Below, in pieces: positions 28,901 through 35,060 of a DNA stretch of 64,000 bases (within the stretch, counting starts at the first letter, position 1; each line of letters begins with the position of its first letter). A program made the position numbers and the translations under genes. Under the pieces are notes generated by a model. That model saw nothing but the letters and a program-made list of their open reading frames with translations. It did no database searches and had not been told where the DNA came from. Source of the DNA: Megaustenia siamemsis (Eukaryota > Mollusca > Gastropoda > Stylommatophora > Ariophantidae). The DNA lies in the NCBI GenBank assembly GCA_032433765.1, contig JAVIAB010000024.1, positions 14,987,126-15,051,125 on the forward strand, written 5' to 3'.

Positions 28901-31900
28901 ACCAGACAACAGATCCACCAACATTCTACTCCAGATCATGGCATACCACATCTACACCAGACCTTGCTTCCCATTCACCAGACCTGGATTGGAATATCAC
29001 ACGTTTTGTTGGGAAACAACTTGGGGGCAGCGACCACCGGCCGGTCTTTTTAGTGGTGCAAAATGAGGTCGTCAGGGAGAGCAGCACTCTCTCCAGATGG
29101 AATTACAAAAAGGCAGACTGGAAAATGTATCAACATTACACTAGTGTACTGACTAAAGATCTAAATGCAGACAGAGACATAAACAAAATAGTTGATGAAT
29201 TCAGTAGACTAATAATACAAGCTGCCATTGAAACAATACATAGAGGGGCACGGAAACACTACAAACCATACTGGAGTAGTGAACTAGAGCAACTGCACAA
29301 TGACATGGAAATATCTCAAAAGCAAACAGAAAATAACCCTTGCCTGGAACAGCACACTAACTATCAGCATGCTAAAGCCATATATAAAGAGATAATGGTA
29401 ACAACATAGAAAAAGACACTACCTCAGTGCAAAATAAAGACAAGTGCAACAATATTAAAACAGGTAAATGAATTTAAATATTTGAGAACTTTGTTAACCT
29501 CAGACGGAAAATGTACAACAGAGGTGAGATGCAGAATGGCCCAGGCAAAAGCAGCTTTCCAAAAAATGAGGAAGATACTATGCAATCCATTTTTGACAAT
29601 AGAAACAGGAAAAAGAGTTCTTAAATGTTATGCAGAGCCAGTCTTAACATATGGATGCGAATCGAGAAAATTGAGGGATGAAGAGTTCGAGGGAAGCAAA
29701 GAGAAAAGATACCAGACAGCTTAAGAGAATGGCTTGGCAGAAGGTCAACAACAGAAATGATAAATAACTGTCGAGATCGAAAGTTGTGGAGAGACATGAT
29801 CACCTACGCCAGCAGTCACGGTACTTGATGATGATCTCTGTTTAGTTTTATAACCTTTATGGCAACCTTTTTTATAACTATTAGAATCTCTTTAGAAAGA
29901 TCAAATAAAAGCTTTCTTTTTACATTCTTTTCTTTATGTTTAGATGTTATCATTTTTATGATACCCAGTTTTATATTTTTTACTATCAGACAATATACAA
30001 ATTTAAATGTCAAATGATCACTCAAGGATCCCTATTAAAAAGTTGTCTATTTCTTCTACTTTTGTTCTGCAAGGGTACTTTTATTGTTTTCTGATTTACA
30101 GCTAATCAATCATATTGGTGCCAGAGCCTTGGTGGCTGAGTGGTTAGTTTGTTCACTTCCTGATCAGAAGAGTATGGGCTTTTTTTCATATTGTCATGGC
30201 TCTGGTTTTCATCTCAGCCTCTAAAAGTGGGTACCAGAGATTGTTCTTGGGAGGAAAGGCAGCATGACATGATACTGACCACATAGAGATTGTTCTTGGA
30301 AGGAAAGGCAGCATGACATGATACTGACCACTTTACCTATATGTTTGCGGTAGTCATAGAAAAATATGGCCACTAACAACATATTCCCCAAATGTCTAGC
30401 AAGGCTTATCACCAAATTTACTTTTGGTTTCACAAAGCATCATATCAGAATGCTAAAGCAACCATATGGAGATTTTATTTGTGCCCATTCTCCTGTCTCA
30501 GCCACCTTGATCTTCAAGAATCTTCCTACTGTGATATGATCATTGCATAATTGCTACAATGTTGATGTTTCAACTTTTATGCCTTATACATTCACTATCA
30601 AGGAGTTGTGAGTTAACAAAAAATGTAATAACAGTGAGAAAATACATACAAATTTATACAAAACATAGTTTGTTCAGGTATTTTGCTCCAAAAGTCAGAG
30701 CAAGGTTAATAAGAGAATTACAAGGTTGTAGTATAAATAGTCGAAACGTCAAAAAATTACAAGTTGCAAAATGTTGCTCCTGGGTTTCTCGTATTTTGTG
30801 GCTTGTGGTACAAAATGCATTCACATTTGAAGCGTTAAAAATTGCAGATAAAGAATGATAGAGTTTCATTTTGAAGATGAATGAATGAAATTCAAGAATG
30901 ATTGAGTTTCATTTTGAAGATGAATGAATGAAATTCAAGAATGATTGAGTTTCATTTTGAAGATGAATGAATGAAATTCAACAATGATTGAGTTTCATTT
31001 TGAAGATGAATGAATGAAATTCAAGAATGATTGAGTTTCATTTTGAAGATGAATGAATGAAATTCAAGAATGATTGAGTATTGTACTTCCAACTGTAAAG
31101 ATTTGAATCTCTCATTAGCCTGTTGCTTCTGCTCTCTCCAAATAGGTCAAAGTCACAAATGCCTTAGAGCCGATGGGAGAATTAAATGTTCTTGAGAAAT
31201 GTTTGCGTGACAGAACTTGGACTCTGCAGGTAAATTGACAAGTGTTTCTCTGTTTATCAGATACTTAATTTTAAGTTTTATAACTTTTAAATTAATTAAT
31301 TTCACTTTAGGAAATAATAAGGAAGAAGTACACTTTAAAAAAATAATTTCAATGATTAAGGAGTTCAGCCAGAACAAACATGAAATGACGAAGACATCTG
31401 GTACAAGAAAAATAATAATATTAATAAAAATTGTTAAAGATAGCTACTTCTTTTAAACAATGCCCCTGGCTGTATTTGGAAAAATAAATTATGTCAGGTT
31501 GCAGTTGTGCACCATGGGTTACTGGCTTGGTTATTTAGGAAGCTACATGGTGAGAGGAAGCAAACGCAGGCTGCAAACTGAATTTTTAAAACTAAATTTG
31601 ATAAATGTCATGTAGCCGTTAATTACAATATATTGGTTCTCATATTTTCTAGTGGCACAAGCCAGCTCTGTCGGTCTCAGCCATGACCAATCAGATCTAA
31701 CACCATGCAGCATTATAACTCAACAGGTGTTCTACTATAAAATGAGCTTTTATGCATTAAAACTTTACTAGTAAAGCATTTGTACAAATTTTCTCCCCTG
31801 ACGTATCGCCACCACAAAGTGGTGGCCCAGAGAAAGACTCTGTGCCCCCATATCCCTGCAAGAGCTGTTATAGTGGTAGCAATGCTACCTAGGGGTCACT

Positions 31901-33432
31901 CAAGGTGGACAAACTTGTGTCCACCTCCGGTAAAAATCTAAACCAGTCTAGTCTGGCCAATGCGGGGACCAAAGAGGGAAGGCAACCCAATACTCAGAAA
32001 TGTTGTGCTGTAGTTAGGCCGAAGGGCACAAATAAACAACACATCTAATGCCCAAAGAATGATTTTTTTAAAAAAAAAGCTGATGACAAGGACTATCCAT
32101 TCCTGTAGTAGTCGTCAAGTGAACATCAGAAATTTACTGTGATGGTTGATACAATTGTGGTGATGTGGATAATATCACTTGGTTTGTTTAATACAAATGT
32201 GCAAGCCTCCATAGTAAAAGCTCGTGAGACACAGTTGGTGAGTGATAGACCCAACAAGGGATATGGCATTTATAAATATTTGCCTGAGGAATTTCCTAAC
32301 TTCACACAGTATGTCCAGGTTAGTAAGGAAACCAAACAACATGCTATGTATAGCGATTAAAGATGGTTTTGACACACTAGGCAGACTTTGTCAGGGATTC
32401 CACAAAGAAAGAGAAGACGACTTTGTCAGGGATTCCACAATGTAGTAGATAGACTTTGTCAGGGATTCCACAATGTAGTAGACAGGCTTTGTCAGGGATT
32501 CCACAAAGAAAGAGAAGACAGACATTGTCATAGATTCCACAATGTAGTAGACAGACTTTGTCAGGGATTCCACAATGTACTAGACAGACTTTGTCAGGGA
32601 TTCCACAAAGAAAGAGAAGACAGACATTATCATAGATTCCACAATGTAGTAGACAGACTTTGTCAGGGATTCCACAAAGAAAGAGAAGACAGACATTGTC
32701 ATAGATTCCACAATGTAGTAGACAGACTTTGTCAGGGATTCCACAATGTAGTAGACAGACTTTGTCAGGGATTCCACAAAGAAAGAGAAGACAGACATTG
32801 TCATAGATTCCACAATGTAGTAGACAGACATTGTCATAGATTCCACAATGTAGTAGATAGACTTTGTCAGGGATTCCACAAAGAAAGAGAAGACAAACAT
32901 TGCCATAGATTCCACAATGCACTAGGCAGACTGTCAAGGATTCCACACAAAAAAAGAAGATAGACATTGTCAGAGATTTCTCAATGCAGTAGGGACACAT
33001 TGTCAAGGATTCCACTAAGAAAGAGAAGCAATTGTGGCCCAGGAATACACTGAGAAGTGAAACAAAGAAAATAAGTTGACAAATAGAGCAGGGTGGAGAT
33101 ATCTTGAGTGTGGCCTGTGTTCCCAAAAAAGGAGTCTGAAATGGATTTGATTGGTATCTCACCAGTTGGTCACACTTTCCTAAAAAGAGATATGTGTACT
33201 AACCCTGAGGCAGAGTTACACGTGAAATCCTGTCACTGTTGAAGGGAACTGTGTGGTCTAGCAGAAAGACTTTAGTCTGTGATGGGATATGAACTGAATG
33301 TAAACCTGTTTCCCAGAAATTATGTAAATGTTGCAGTGATACATTATTTCTTTTTTATTTACTGATCTTTTTTTTTTATTCCAGGCATTTGAGGATCTGA
33401 GAAGCTTGTTAGCCAATGAAAACCTCTCCTAG
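1919..33432 (+). CDS. C-terminal 12 exons of a nuclear AT-hook / DUF4211-like protein (QSER1/PRR12-type, tentative)
   Basis: Twelve GT-AG exons: 1919-1995, 6246-6328, 7805-7870, 11512-11982, 12812-12952, 15726-15856, 18868-18983, 22194-22291, 22922-23101, 27564-27659, 31146-31229, 33385-33432. They join in consistent phases and, allowing one missing base in exon 4, give 529 residues plus stop. Residues 1-230 are charged and low complexity: basic patches (TTRKRQ, KKRAHS), an AT-hook RGRPRK at 51-56, acidic runs near 133-160 and 190-218, and a basic block between them. Residues 233-529 look globular (motifs YLIEKSD, YPIWRMEGPN, ETIVEIIPE, VDALFRHAVDPNFL, YHGLIHYKFSLL, RTWTLQAFEDL). AT-hook plus acidic linker plus this C-terminal layout suggests a chromatin protein of the QSER1/PRR12 class carrying DUF4211; I recognise the pattern but could not run a domain search. 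The start and promoter lie upstream of the window. CCDC82-like DUF4211 proteins are an alternative. Existence of the gene is near certain; the family is moderate. Confidence 0.8.
2390..2802 (+). mobile_element. Nimb/I-like LINE fragment, RNase H C-terminal part
   Basis: Reading from 2403 gives LVLQWIPAQCGIPGNEKED followed by ELAKAGG, the third motif region of retrotransposon RNase H, then an in-frame stop. Downstream frames keep traces of the LINE tail. The expected NExAD is NEKED here. Decayed, with an aataataataa tail near 2790. Lies in intron 1. Confidence 0.75.
3481..4851. repeat. 57-bp minisatellite, about 24 copies
   Basis: Unit contains gagccaagatttctcac, tagtttttgtaggtcttgat and ttcttagtctcatggtt. 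The period of exactly 57 is confirmed by the spacing of gagccaagat. Variants tcactag, ttgctag and ttgcaag alternate. Because 57 is a multiple of 3, both strands stay open (464 codons on minus, unit MRLRNNQDLQKLVRNLGST). It lies inside intron 1 with no codon-use or promoter support, so I call it a repeat, not a gene. Confidence 0.95.
5088..5418 (-). mobile_element. SINE-C copy (tRNA-derived)
   Basis: On minus, the head has a box-A-like TAGCCTAGTTGGGAA and a box-B-like GTGTTCAATTCCCG; the tail is TACTTTACCTTTACC. Carries an internal inverted repeat around tatccagaa / ttctggata. One of five copies here, all on minus. Confidence 0.75.
5480..6020 (-). mobile_element. RTE-A LINE fragment (C-terminal region)
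   Basis: Minus-strand ORF begins GFLRSMLRLPWTAKETSKEI, the conserved region after the RT domain in RTE-like elements, and ends near the catcatgtgcc 3' end. Frameshifted and 5' truncated. Located in intron 1. Confidence 0.8.
6246..6328 (+). CDS. Exon 2, first half of the AT-hook
   Basis: Acceptor ttaaatttttcag before 6246; donor gt at 6329. It encodes 27 residues (SADENYSKTPAKKRAHS then a GGGS linker and TGKTRG) and two bases of a split arginine codon. The splice to exon 3 completes RGRPRK. Lysine- and arginine-rich, with a short glycine linker, typical of a nuclear protein tail. Confidence 0.8.
6380..7549 (-). mobile_element. RTE-B LINE insertion with 35-bp target-site duplication
   Basis: Minus strand encodes the RT core: ACFIDYTKAFDRI, then LYTEQIFKNISELPG, NNLRYADDTVLLAE with the catalytic YADD box, then KILTTKQISTGLKLRM and WIYRRIGRIG. 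5' truncated inside RT, frames broken by small indels. Identical 35-bp copies of host sequence flank it at 6345-6379 and 7550-7584. It split the short intron between exons 2 and 3. Confidence 0.92.
7805..7870 (+). CDS. Exon 3, second half of the AT-hook
   Basis: Acceptor aatcaacag before 7805; strong donor gtaagt at 7871. One base completes arginine, then PRKSTAEVPANQADPS and so on, ending in a split valine codon. The proline-arginine-lysine directly after the junction completes the AT-hook core GRP, which inserts in the minor groove of AT-rich DNA in known AT-hook proteins. Confidence 0.8.
8009..8420. repeat. 31-35-bp minisatellite, about 12 copies
   Basis: Unit built from gacacacttctgttggt and tttgctagtttgatgatg; a tga/tgatga difference gives two unit lengths. 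Lies in intron 3. Confidence 0.9.
8472..8749 (+). mobile_element. SINE-A copy (tRNA-derived)
   Basis: tRNA-like head: box A gatagcttaatggttagtgg, box B gggttcgatcccaacc. Body ends cacttggcgtgatgggggta then ctttac. Flanked by taaagatat at 8463-8471 and 8750-8758, a likely 9-bp target duplication. Intron 3. Confidence 0.85.
8760..9854. other. AT-rich intron sequence without recognised features
   Basis: Homopolymer-rich intron 3 sequence; no coding, SINE or tandem-repeat signal that I can support. Confidence 0.5.
9855..10800 (+). pseudogene. RTE-A LINE, 3' half, near-intact frame with two stops
   Basis: One continuous frame from 9883 (GVRQGCVLSPDLFNIY, then NNLRYADDTVLIA with YADD) to 10788 (CESWTIGQQTR; WFYRRMLRIPWTAKKSNENV; LWRDMITYASRPGT) is interrupted only by TAG 10165-10167 and TAA 10429-10431. 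The 3' end is a TGA-repeat tail. Upstream RT and endonuclease are missing, as in usual 5' truncation by target-primed reverse transcription. Relatively young by its preserved frame. Intron 3. Confidence 0.9.
10838..11290 (-). mobile_element. RTE-A LINE fragment, tail to tail with the previous copy
   Basis: Minus strand reads GFFRRMLKVPWTTKKTNEEI and KLEYLVTTGKIKGKRDRG; the 3' end catcatcatgtgcc starts at 10838, 38 bp from the opposite-strand copy. Diverged from that copy, so two separate insertions. Confidence 0.85.
11512..11982 (+). CDS. Exon 4, acidic/basic low-complexity exon with a one-base frame break
   Basis: Acceptor ctttttttcag before 11512; donor gtgagt at 11983. The largest exon (471 nt). 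The first part reads in the frame set by exon 3: lysine/threonine/proline-rich with RGRKAR, then glutamate and aspartate runs to DEDFVPK. From about 11785 this frame turns into arginine-rich nonsense, whereas the neighbouring frame reads SRPAKQTFRSRGKGKGK, then glutamate-rich sequence, and ends in phase 0, exactly what exon 5 needs. One base is therefore missing near the A-run at 11784-11789, through either a homopolymer assembly error or a true mutation. Confidence 0.85.
12160..12475 (+). mobile_element. Decayed LINE C-terminal fragment
   Basis: Reads roughly YKCEKWKTAKEIERKLSAFE then DKCLRRILCVQ, the CETW...CLRRI region of RTE-like LINEs, followed by frameshifts. Intron 4. Confidence 0.65.
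12476..12575 (-). mobile_element. Nimb/I-like RNase H scrap
   Basis: The reverse strand gives TEIVLQQILAHCGIPGHKKAD, the WIPxHCGIxGNExAD motif with substitutions and a stop directly after. About 100 bp only. Intron 4. Confidence 0.65.
12614..12811 (+). repeat. 39-bp tandem repeat carrying the exon 5 acceptor
   Basis: Five copies; the unit runs aataataacagtgttaac, attctctg, ttaccattcacag. The terminal AGs fall at 12655, 12694, 12733, 12772 and 12811, and the last is the authentic 3' splice site of exon 5. Each unit thus carries the same polypyrimidine/AG motif. Confidence 0.92.
12812..12952 (+). CDS. Exon 5, start of the conserved C-terminal domain
   Basis: Acceptor ttaccattcacag ends at 12811; donor gtaagt at 12953. 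47 codons, phase 0 at both ends. Starts TGQYLIEKSDMKHLENY and includes PIWRMEGPNMLRKFEM and QDGSVRHKSLYA, alternating aromatic and charged residues typical of a folded domain. The acceptor is the last copy of a 39-bp tandem repeat. Confidence 0.9.
12985..13260. repeat. Imperfect ~45-bp GT-rich tandem repeat
   Basis: About six diverged copies of gtgtgcatgtctgtgttagt followed by catatctcatatctttgt. Intron 5. Confidence 0.8.
13262..13610. mobile_element. Dispersed repeat fragment shared with the 20.0-kb region
   Basis: 13530-13590 (gacagctgacttcatgtgag, agtctggaatcctactctga) is the reverse complement of 19998-20045 with a few mismatches. The rest reads like LINE untranslated sequence, but I cannot assign it to a family. 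Confidence 0.55.
13700..13975. repeat. Diverged ~118-bp tandem duplication
   Basis: The block starting aatgttt-taggactt and ending tttcctctgaaatgatta (13701-13798) recurs at 13819-13928, with a third partial start at 13938. Diverged, so old. Intron 5. Confidence 0.65.
14555..14740 (+). mobile_element. LINE C-terminal fragment
   Basis: Reads RLRGKSRKRWIKGILESLGG then ITPEEANRRAKNRRLYLPS, matching the GRPRKRW...A..R..W ending of RTE-like ORFs. Very short; abuts the next element. Confidence 0.65.
14778..15342 (-). mobile_element. RTE-B LINE fragment
   Basis: Minus strand: AKCNFNAMKNILTTKQIAGL, WIYRRIGRIGWKQKITNGKV, KFLGHVKRHNSLL, GRGRPRLTW, ending in a short TGA-repeat 3' tail at 14778. Same family as 6380-7549 and 46735-47140. 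Intron 5. Confidence 0.9.
15726..15856 (+). CDS. Exon 6
   Basis: Acceptor acattgttcttag before 15726; donor gtaatt at 15857. 43 codons plus two bases of a split serine codon. Motifs YSSWAHTMMDLYEKIQVKH and GETIVEIIPEC. Phase 0 start follows directly from exon 5. Confidence 0.88.
15964..16268 (+). mobile_element. SINE-B copy (tRNA-derived)
   Basis: Head: gactggttggtctcgaggcg with box B ttgtggattcaaattccggc. The body contains cctggtctcagcagcgag and ctgccagggaaaaatgggtt and ends cagaggcaaaagctgg. Intron 6. Confidence 0.82.
16622..16941 (-). mobile_element. SINE-C copy
   Basis: Same layout as 5088-5418. The internal perfect 10-bp inverted repeat tatccagaag / cttctggata is at 16693-16722. tRNA-like head near 16940 on the minus strand. 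Intron 6. Confidence 0.8.
16942..17440. other. Intron 6 sequence, nothing recognised
   Basis: AT-rich, no coding or repeat signal I can support. Confidence 0.45.
17461..17620 (+). mobile_element. Decayed LINE scrap
   Basis: Reads ARHHLVCWKYIGHVLRVNEG, the W+xIGHVLR motif of RTE-like C termini, then stops. Weak but characteristic. Confidence 0.5.
17655..18230 (-). mobile_element. LINE-D fragment
   Basis: Minus strand includes KADTRSFAEVEKLNQKRIWR then DTMRVVC, a C-terminal ending shared with 62640-62815. Its 3' end near 17660 (gagctaaagatggcacacat) belongs to the conserved LINE-D tail. Intron 6. Confidence 0.65.
18316..18627 (-). mobile_element. SINE-C copy
   Basis: Tail gtaaagtacgagacttgaat at 18317, head ending actaggctaccgaggccccc. 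Directly abuts a partial SINE-A on the same strand. Confidence 0.8.
18628..18785 (-). mobile_element. SINE-A copy, truncated
   Basis: Contains the reverse of the SINE-A body (ggggtaatgtggtcggtatt, ggctgggtgaacccggaagc) up to box B (gatcgaacccctacctcttg). The tail end and the first part of the head are missing. Lies in the 3' part of intron 6, 80 bp from exon 7. Confidence 0.8.
18868..18983 (+). CDS. Exon 7
   Basis: Acceptor gtctttttcacag before 18868; donor gtgagg at 18984. Completes the split serine, then LEGKYGGDELLPYFYVYVD and FRHAVDPNFLKRIK. Ends with one base of a split aspartate codon. The aromatic-rich helix-like stretch is a strong sign of a conserved core. Confidence 0.9.
19220..19530 (+). 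mobile_element. RTE-A LINE fragment, diverged
   Basis: Nucleotide-level resemblance to 10410-10740: ttacagaaaatgttgaaact, atcatggacagtt, aatggctggtag. No open frame remains. Intron 7. Confidence 0.65.
19540..19866. repeat. ~49-bp minisatellite, left part
   Basis: About 6-7 units of aagctgatattgcatatctg, tagcagaaataaataatgcc, tgagaggag. The same unit type resumes at 20998, so the array is interrupted. Confidence 0.9.
19872..19990 (+). mobile_element. LINE-G 3' tail
   Basis: gtctatgccctatgggccgg then ctacagctcaaaaggtcaat ending in agatagattgag: the common 3' terminus also at 50955-51010, 51515-51690, 58410-58660 and 62085-62290. Confidence 0.7.
19995..20890 (-). pseudogene. Nimb/I-like LINE, RNase H and C-terminal domain
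   Basis: The minus ORF at 20811-20320 shows the RNase H acidic set: TYTQDGS, FKAETEAL, ILTDALSVLSAL, and VIQWIPSHCNIHGNERADKL. Further 3' (20236-20051) the C-terminal domain reads IGTTSLCHCT and KHVLQDCPP. The endonuclease and most of RT are absent. An extra residue in YTxDGS and frame breaks mark it as dead. Lies inside the split minisatellite in intron 7. Confidence 0.85.
20998..21190. repeat. ~50-bp minisatellite, right part
   Basis: Four units of aatgtctgagaggaggagca, gatattgtatatcagtagca, gcaatagataa, clearly related to the units at 19540-19866. Confidence 0.9.
21275..22118 (+). repeat. 40-42-bp minisatellite, about 20 copies, upstream of exon 8
   Basis: Unit ttagagatgttacaaatgtc, ttttgtctct, gtgtataatc, with a two-T length variant. 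Each unit contains a pyrimidine tract followed by AG (tctctgtgtataatcttag), i.e. a 3' splice-site-like motif. The array ends 75 bp before exon 8. Confidence 0.93.
22194..22291 (+). CDS. Exon 8
   Basis: Acceptor attatgttccag before 22194; donor gtaaga at 22292. Completes aspartate, then AHYIGAINHIDAIIRDKIS and ENEVSMKEEFK. Helical, amphipathic composition. It is preceded by an 840-bp array of acceptor-like repeat units. Confidence 0.9.
22690..22830. repeat. Short tandem repeat (cataacaatcttgtaacttgatgca)
   Basis: Five or so imperfect ~25-27-bp copies in intron 8, just upstream of exon 9. Confidence 0.8.
22922..23101 (+). CDS. Exon 9
   Basis: Acceptor tcttgtgttcag before 22922; donor gtaaga at 23102. 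60 codons, phase 0 at both ends. Reads SRVRNCPNMKSIRRQNW, a polar linker, then VRSVLMFGFGYDPFLMEED. The AG at 22926-22927 could serve as a NAGNAG-like alternative acceptor but would change the frame, so the first AG is preferred. Confidence 0.85.
23395..23715 (-). mobile_element. SINE-C copy
   Basis: Same order of segments as the other SINE-C copies (gtaaaagtacaagacctgaa tail; ccagtcgggtggtttttcca head). More diverged. Intron 9. Confidence 0.75.
23716..24424. other. Intron 9 sequence, nothing firm
   Basis: AT-rich. ORFs here have no family signature. Confidence 0.4.
24425..25830 (-). pseudogene. Nimb/I-like LINE, RT end, RNase H, C-terminal domain
   Basis: Minus strand in order: post-RT region (MKSTPILEMEKLWRIPAL, LIHPMTDRFQNLSLRRLKRS), RNase H acids in NYDAEIQAIKLAI and SLTDTRSVLQAL, then the helical region MSRCEQAIIHLRTGHNQL and a cysteine/histidine module CTCGQTPQTAEHILQDC. 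The 3' end is a GATA-like tail (catctatctatct). The RNase H third motif is lost to a deletion or frameshift. Intron 9. Confidence 0.88.
26376..26405. repeat. GT dinucleotide microsatellite
   Basis: tttctgtgtgtgtgtgtgcg followed by tgcgcac, a short GT run in intron 9. Confidence 0.8.
27140..27345 (-). mobile_element. SINE-D copy (tRNA-like)
   Basis: On minus: GTCTAGAGGTAAGACGTTGG (box-A-like) and CACAGGTTTGATCCATACC (box-B-like), then a body with GGGTAGTGAGATCCGATG. Related to 36368-36545 on plus. Intron 9. Confidence 0.65.
27564..27659 (+). CDS. Exon 10
   Basis: Acceptor atctgagcag before 27564; donor gtaaat at 27660. 32 codons: EVVVGSTMEHYLEAYHGL, then IHYKFSLLRRCQDK. Histidine/tyrosine-rich helix typical of a C-terminal packing element. 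Phase 0 at both ends. Confidence 0.88.
27725..27960. repeat. ~60-bp imperfect repeat, left part
   Basis: Diverged units of tctctttatgttttgttttg and taacttttatggcaacctgt. The same unit type continues at 29836-29900, so the array is split by the LINE composite. Intron 10. Confidence 0.7.
27961..28045 (+). mobile_element. RTE-A LINE, 5' part of an interrupted copy
   Basis: Matches 9995-10079 almost base for base (ctaaggtatgctgatgatac, i.e. RYADDTV). The sequence then changes abruptly to an unrelated LINE. Confidence 0.88.
28046..29392 (+). pseudogene. Nimb/I-like LINE, 5' region with APE-type endonuclease
   Basis: After a ~340-bp GC-richer leader comes LKIMHWNAEGINSKRDRYSK, CCLQETHLNND, GGILTLVRNNINA, then in shifted frames VCGDFNSHSQSWG, GSDHRPVFLV and the linker WNYKKADWKMYQHYTSVLTK. 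These are the WNxxG, QET, GDFN and SDHxP signatures of apurinic-type endonucleases of non-LTR elements. Two frame changes disrupt it; it ends before RT. It replaces 53 bp of the RTE-A copy around it. Confidence 0.88.
29393..29835 (+). mobile_element. RTE-A LINE, 3' part of the interrupted copy
   Basis: Resumes at the position equal to 10133 and runs to the TGA-repeat tail at 29825: CRMAQAKAAFQKMRKILCNP, VLTYGCES, then a ~200-bp internal deletion to EGSKEKRYQTA and the WRDMITYAS ending. Confidence 0.88.
30120..30425 (+). mobile_element. SINE-E copy (tRNA-like)
   Basis: Head gccttggtggctgagtggtt with a box-A match, then tcacttcctgatcagaag. A ~52-bp body segment (agattgttcttgg, aggaaaggcagcatgacatg) is duplicated in tandem at 30239-30335. 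A second, minus-strand copy is at 53472-54210. Intron 10. Confidence 0.7.
30845..31082. repeat. 43-bp minisatellite before exon 11, 5+ copies
   Basis: Unit agaatgattgagtttcattt, tgaagatgaatgaatgaaat, tca; almost perfect copies. Ends 63 bp from exon 11. Confidence 0.93.
31146..31229 (+). CDS. Exon 11
   Basis: Acceptor ctctccaaatag before 31146; donor gtaaat at 31230. 28 codons: VKVTNALEPMGELNVLEKC, then LRDRTWTLQ. Phase 0 at both ends, and the tail continues into exon 12. Confidence 0.88.
31330..31560. mobile_element. Dispersed repeat (copy 1), unclassified
   Basis: Order of short blocks (aacaaacatgaaat..., cctggctgtattt, ggttactggcttgg, ttaggaagctacatgg) is repeated with divergence at 35095-35280. 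No coding signature; could be a SINE body or MITE. Confidence 0.5.
31795..32060. other. GC-richer unclassified block
   Basis: cccctgacgtatcgccacca and gtggtggcccagagaaagac differ in composition from the AT-rich intron. May be LINE leader sequence; no second copy found in the window. Confidence 0.35.
32377..33030. repeat. Composite 30/39-bp minisatellite before exon 12
   Basis: Alternating units: gactttgtcagggattccac with aaagaaagagaaga, and gacattgtcatagattccac with aatgtagtaga. About 18 units in a higher-order pattern. Both strands have open stretches with low-complexity peptides, which I regard as repeat artefacts. Confidence 0.92.
33385..33432 (+). CDS. Exon 12 and stop codon
   Basis: Acceptor with a long T tract (tttttttttattccag) before 33385. 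Encodes AFEDLRSLLANENLS and stops at TAG 33430-33432. A short terminal coding exon followed by a ~150-bp 3' UTR. Confidence 0.88.
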   Translation, partial: AFEDLRSLLANENLS

Positions 33433-33600
33433 TGTTCCATTTGATATGCCAGGAAGGTTCAAAGTTGTCACTCATCATCCACCTTTAATTGATTTTATTC
33501 ATTCAATATTTTGTTTTAAGACATACTTTTGACAAGTATTTGGAAATCTGAACTATCCTGAACAATACAAATCCTATAACAATAAAGATTAGAACTGACA
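33433..33600 (+). promoter_or_regulatory. 3' UTR with poly(A) signal
   Basis: AATAAA at 33581-33586 sits about 150 bp after the stop codon and is followed by a T/GT-rich stretch (ttgtgtttttattttctttg) that fits a downstream element. The cleavage site is probably near 33600. No other AATAAA lies between the stop and this site. Confidence 0.75.
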
Positions 33601-35060
33601 TTGTGTTTTTATTTTCTTTGATTTTACCCAAATCTGAATGTGAAACTAACTACATATGTTTGAGAATACCACCTGGGGGAGTATGTCATTAATTACTTGT
33701 TGTATAAGTCATAGTAATTTAACATAACAGACTTTCTGTGAATGTGTTGTAGAATTATAGGGCCGTGGTGAACAGCTGTGACAGATAACTGCTGAGTTTA
33801 TGTCTTCATATTTTAGGCCATTTTGAGAGGGGTAGAATTTTATTTCAGAAAGGGGAAATAATTAATACACATCTTTGTTGCGGAGAAGGGGAAGATAAAA
33901 ACATACTTGTCTTGGGATGCACATAGCATGCTTGTAACCATGTACTGACAGTTTGAGAATGGCAGCTATTTTCTCATCTGGTTGGAAGCACTGACTTGTA
34001 GAATCCATGCTGACAAGAACTATGGACAGCAACCTTGGGCAGGAAGGTAGATATGTGCTCCAGTGGTTGCCACATTTTTGTGGATCATAACCCATTTTTC
34101 GCTACAATCTTAGTTCTATGGGTCTACACCTATGACAGTTGCTGTACATTTGATAATAGCAGATATTTTGGGGCCGTGTTGTTCAATTTAGAATTAAATC
34201 TGTGTTTGAACATTTTTGATTTATCTTGCACCTTTAAAATGGGGCCGTAACATCTACATTTTTGTACCGACCCATCAAATCTCTCCTTTGTTCACTTTTG
34301 CTACTTGGTTTTTGTATGGTTTTTCATTAAATGAGAGAGGAGCAATCAAATTAACTTAAACAAGACAGACATTAAGCAAAAAAAAAATATAATTGTAATC
34401 AAAGTCCCAAAACTTTGTTTCAAATACTTAAATTTGGTTTTACACATGGGTTACCCATGCAATGGTGATTTCATTAGACTATGCTTCTCAATAATGAAAT
34501 TGCAAGAACCACTTATGTAGGCTTGTATATTGAAACTGTGGACTTGACAAAAGAGCAGGAACCAATTCCTGTTTGGATCATTTATTTTTTTAAAATAGAC
34601 ATAACGTAGCATACATGACAGCTGATGACTAATTGGCACTAAATTCAGCCAAATTATGGAGTTTTGATTCTATCTCTAAACATGTAACCAATATTTATAT
34701 GTGAAGTGTCTTCAACGTGTTACATTTTCAGTAGAATGGTATTTTGTAGAAGCGGTTCAATATTTAACAATATCCTAGTTAAGCTTAGTTTTCATGATAC
34801 AGTTTTCGTTCATTCAAGATAACAAGGCTAAAGTTTACTTTTGTGTTCACCTGATGATTAATCTTTTTTTTGTGATCCACTCATACATGGACAAGAAGTT
34901 AATTTAATTTGTATTAAGTTAATTATGTGTTGTCGTTTATGAGCTCTGATATTCATCATCATCATTTTTACAATGCTTTATAGTAAAATCTACTAAAAAA
35001 AAATTGTGTAACTTTGTGGACAAAAATATTTTCTTTTTTTTTTAAATTCAATTCTTTGGC
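33601..35060. other. Intergenic AT-rich sequence downstream of the gene
   Basis: No coding, SINE or tandem signal that I can support. Confidence 0.45.

Noticed and set aside
32377..33162. 261-codon minus ORF and 191-codon plus ORF
   Set aside because: Both strands of the composite minisatellite before exon 12, inside an intron.
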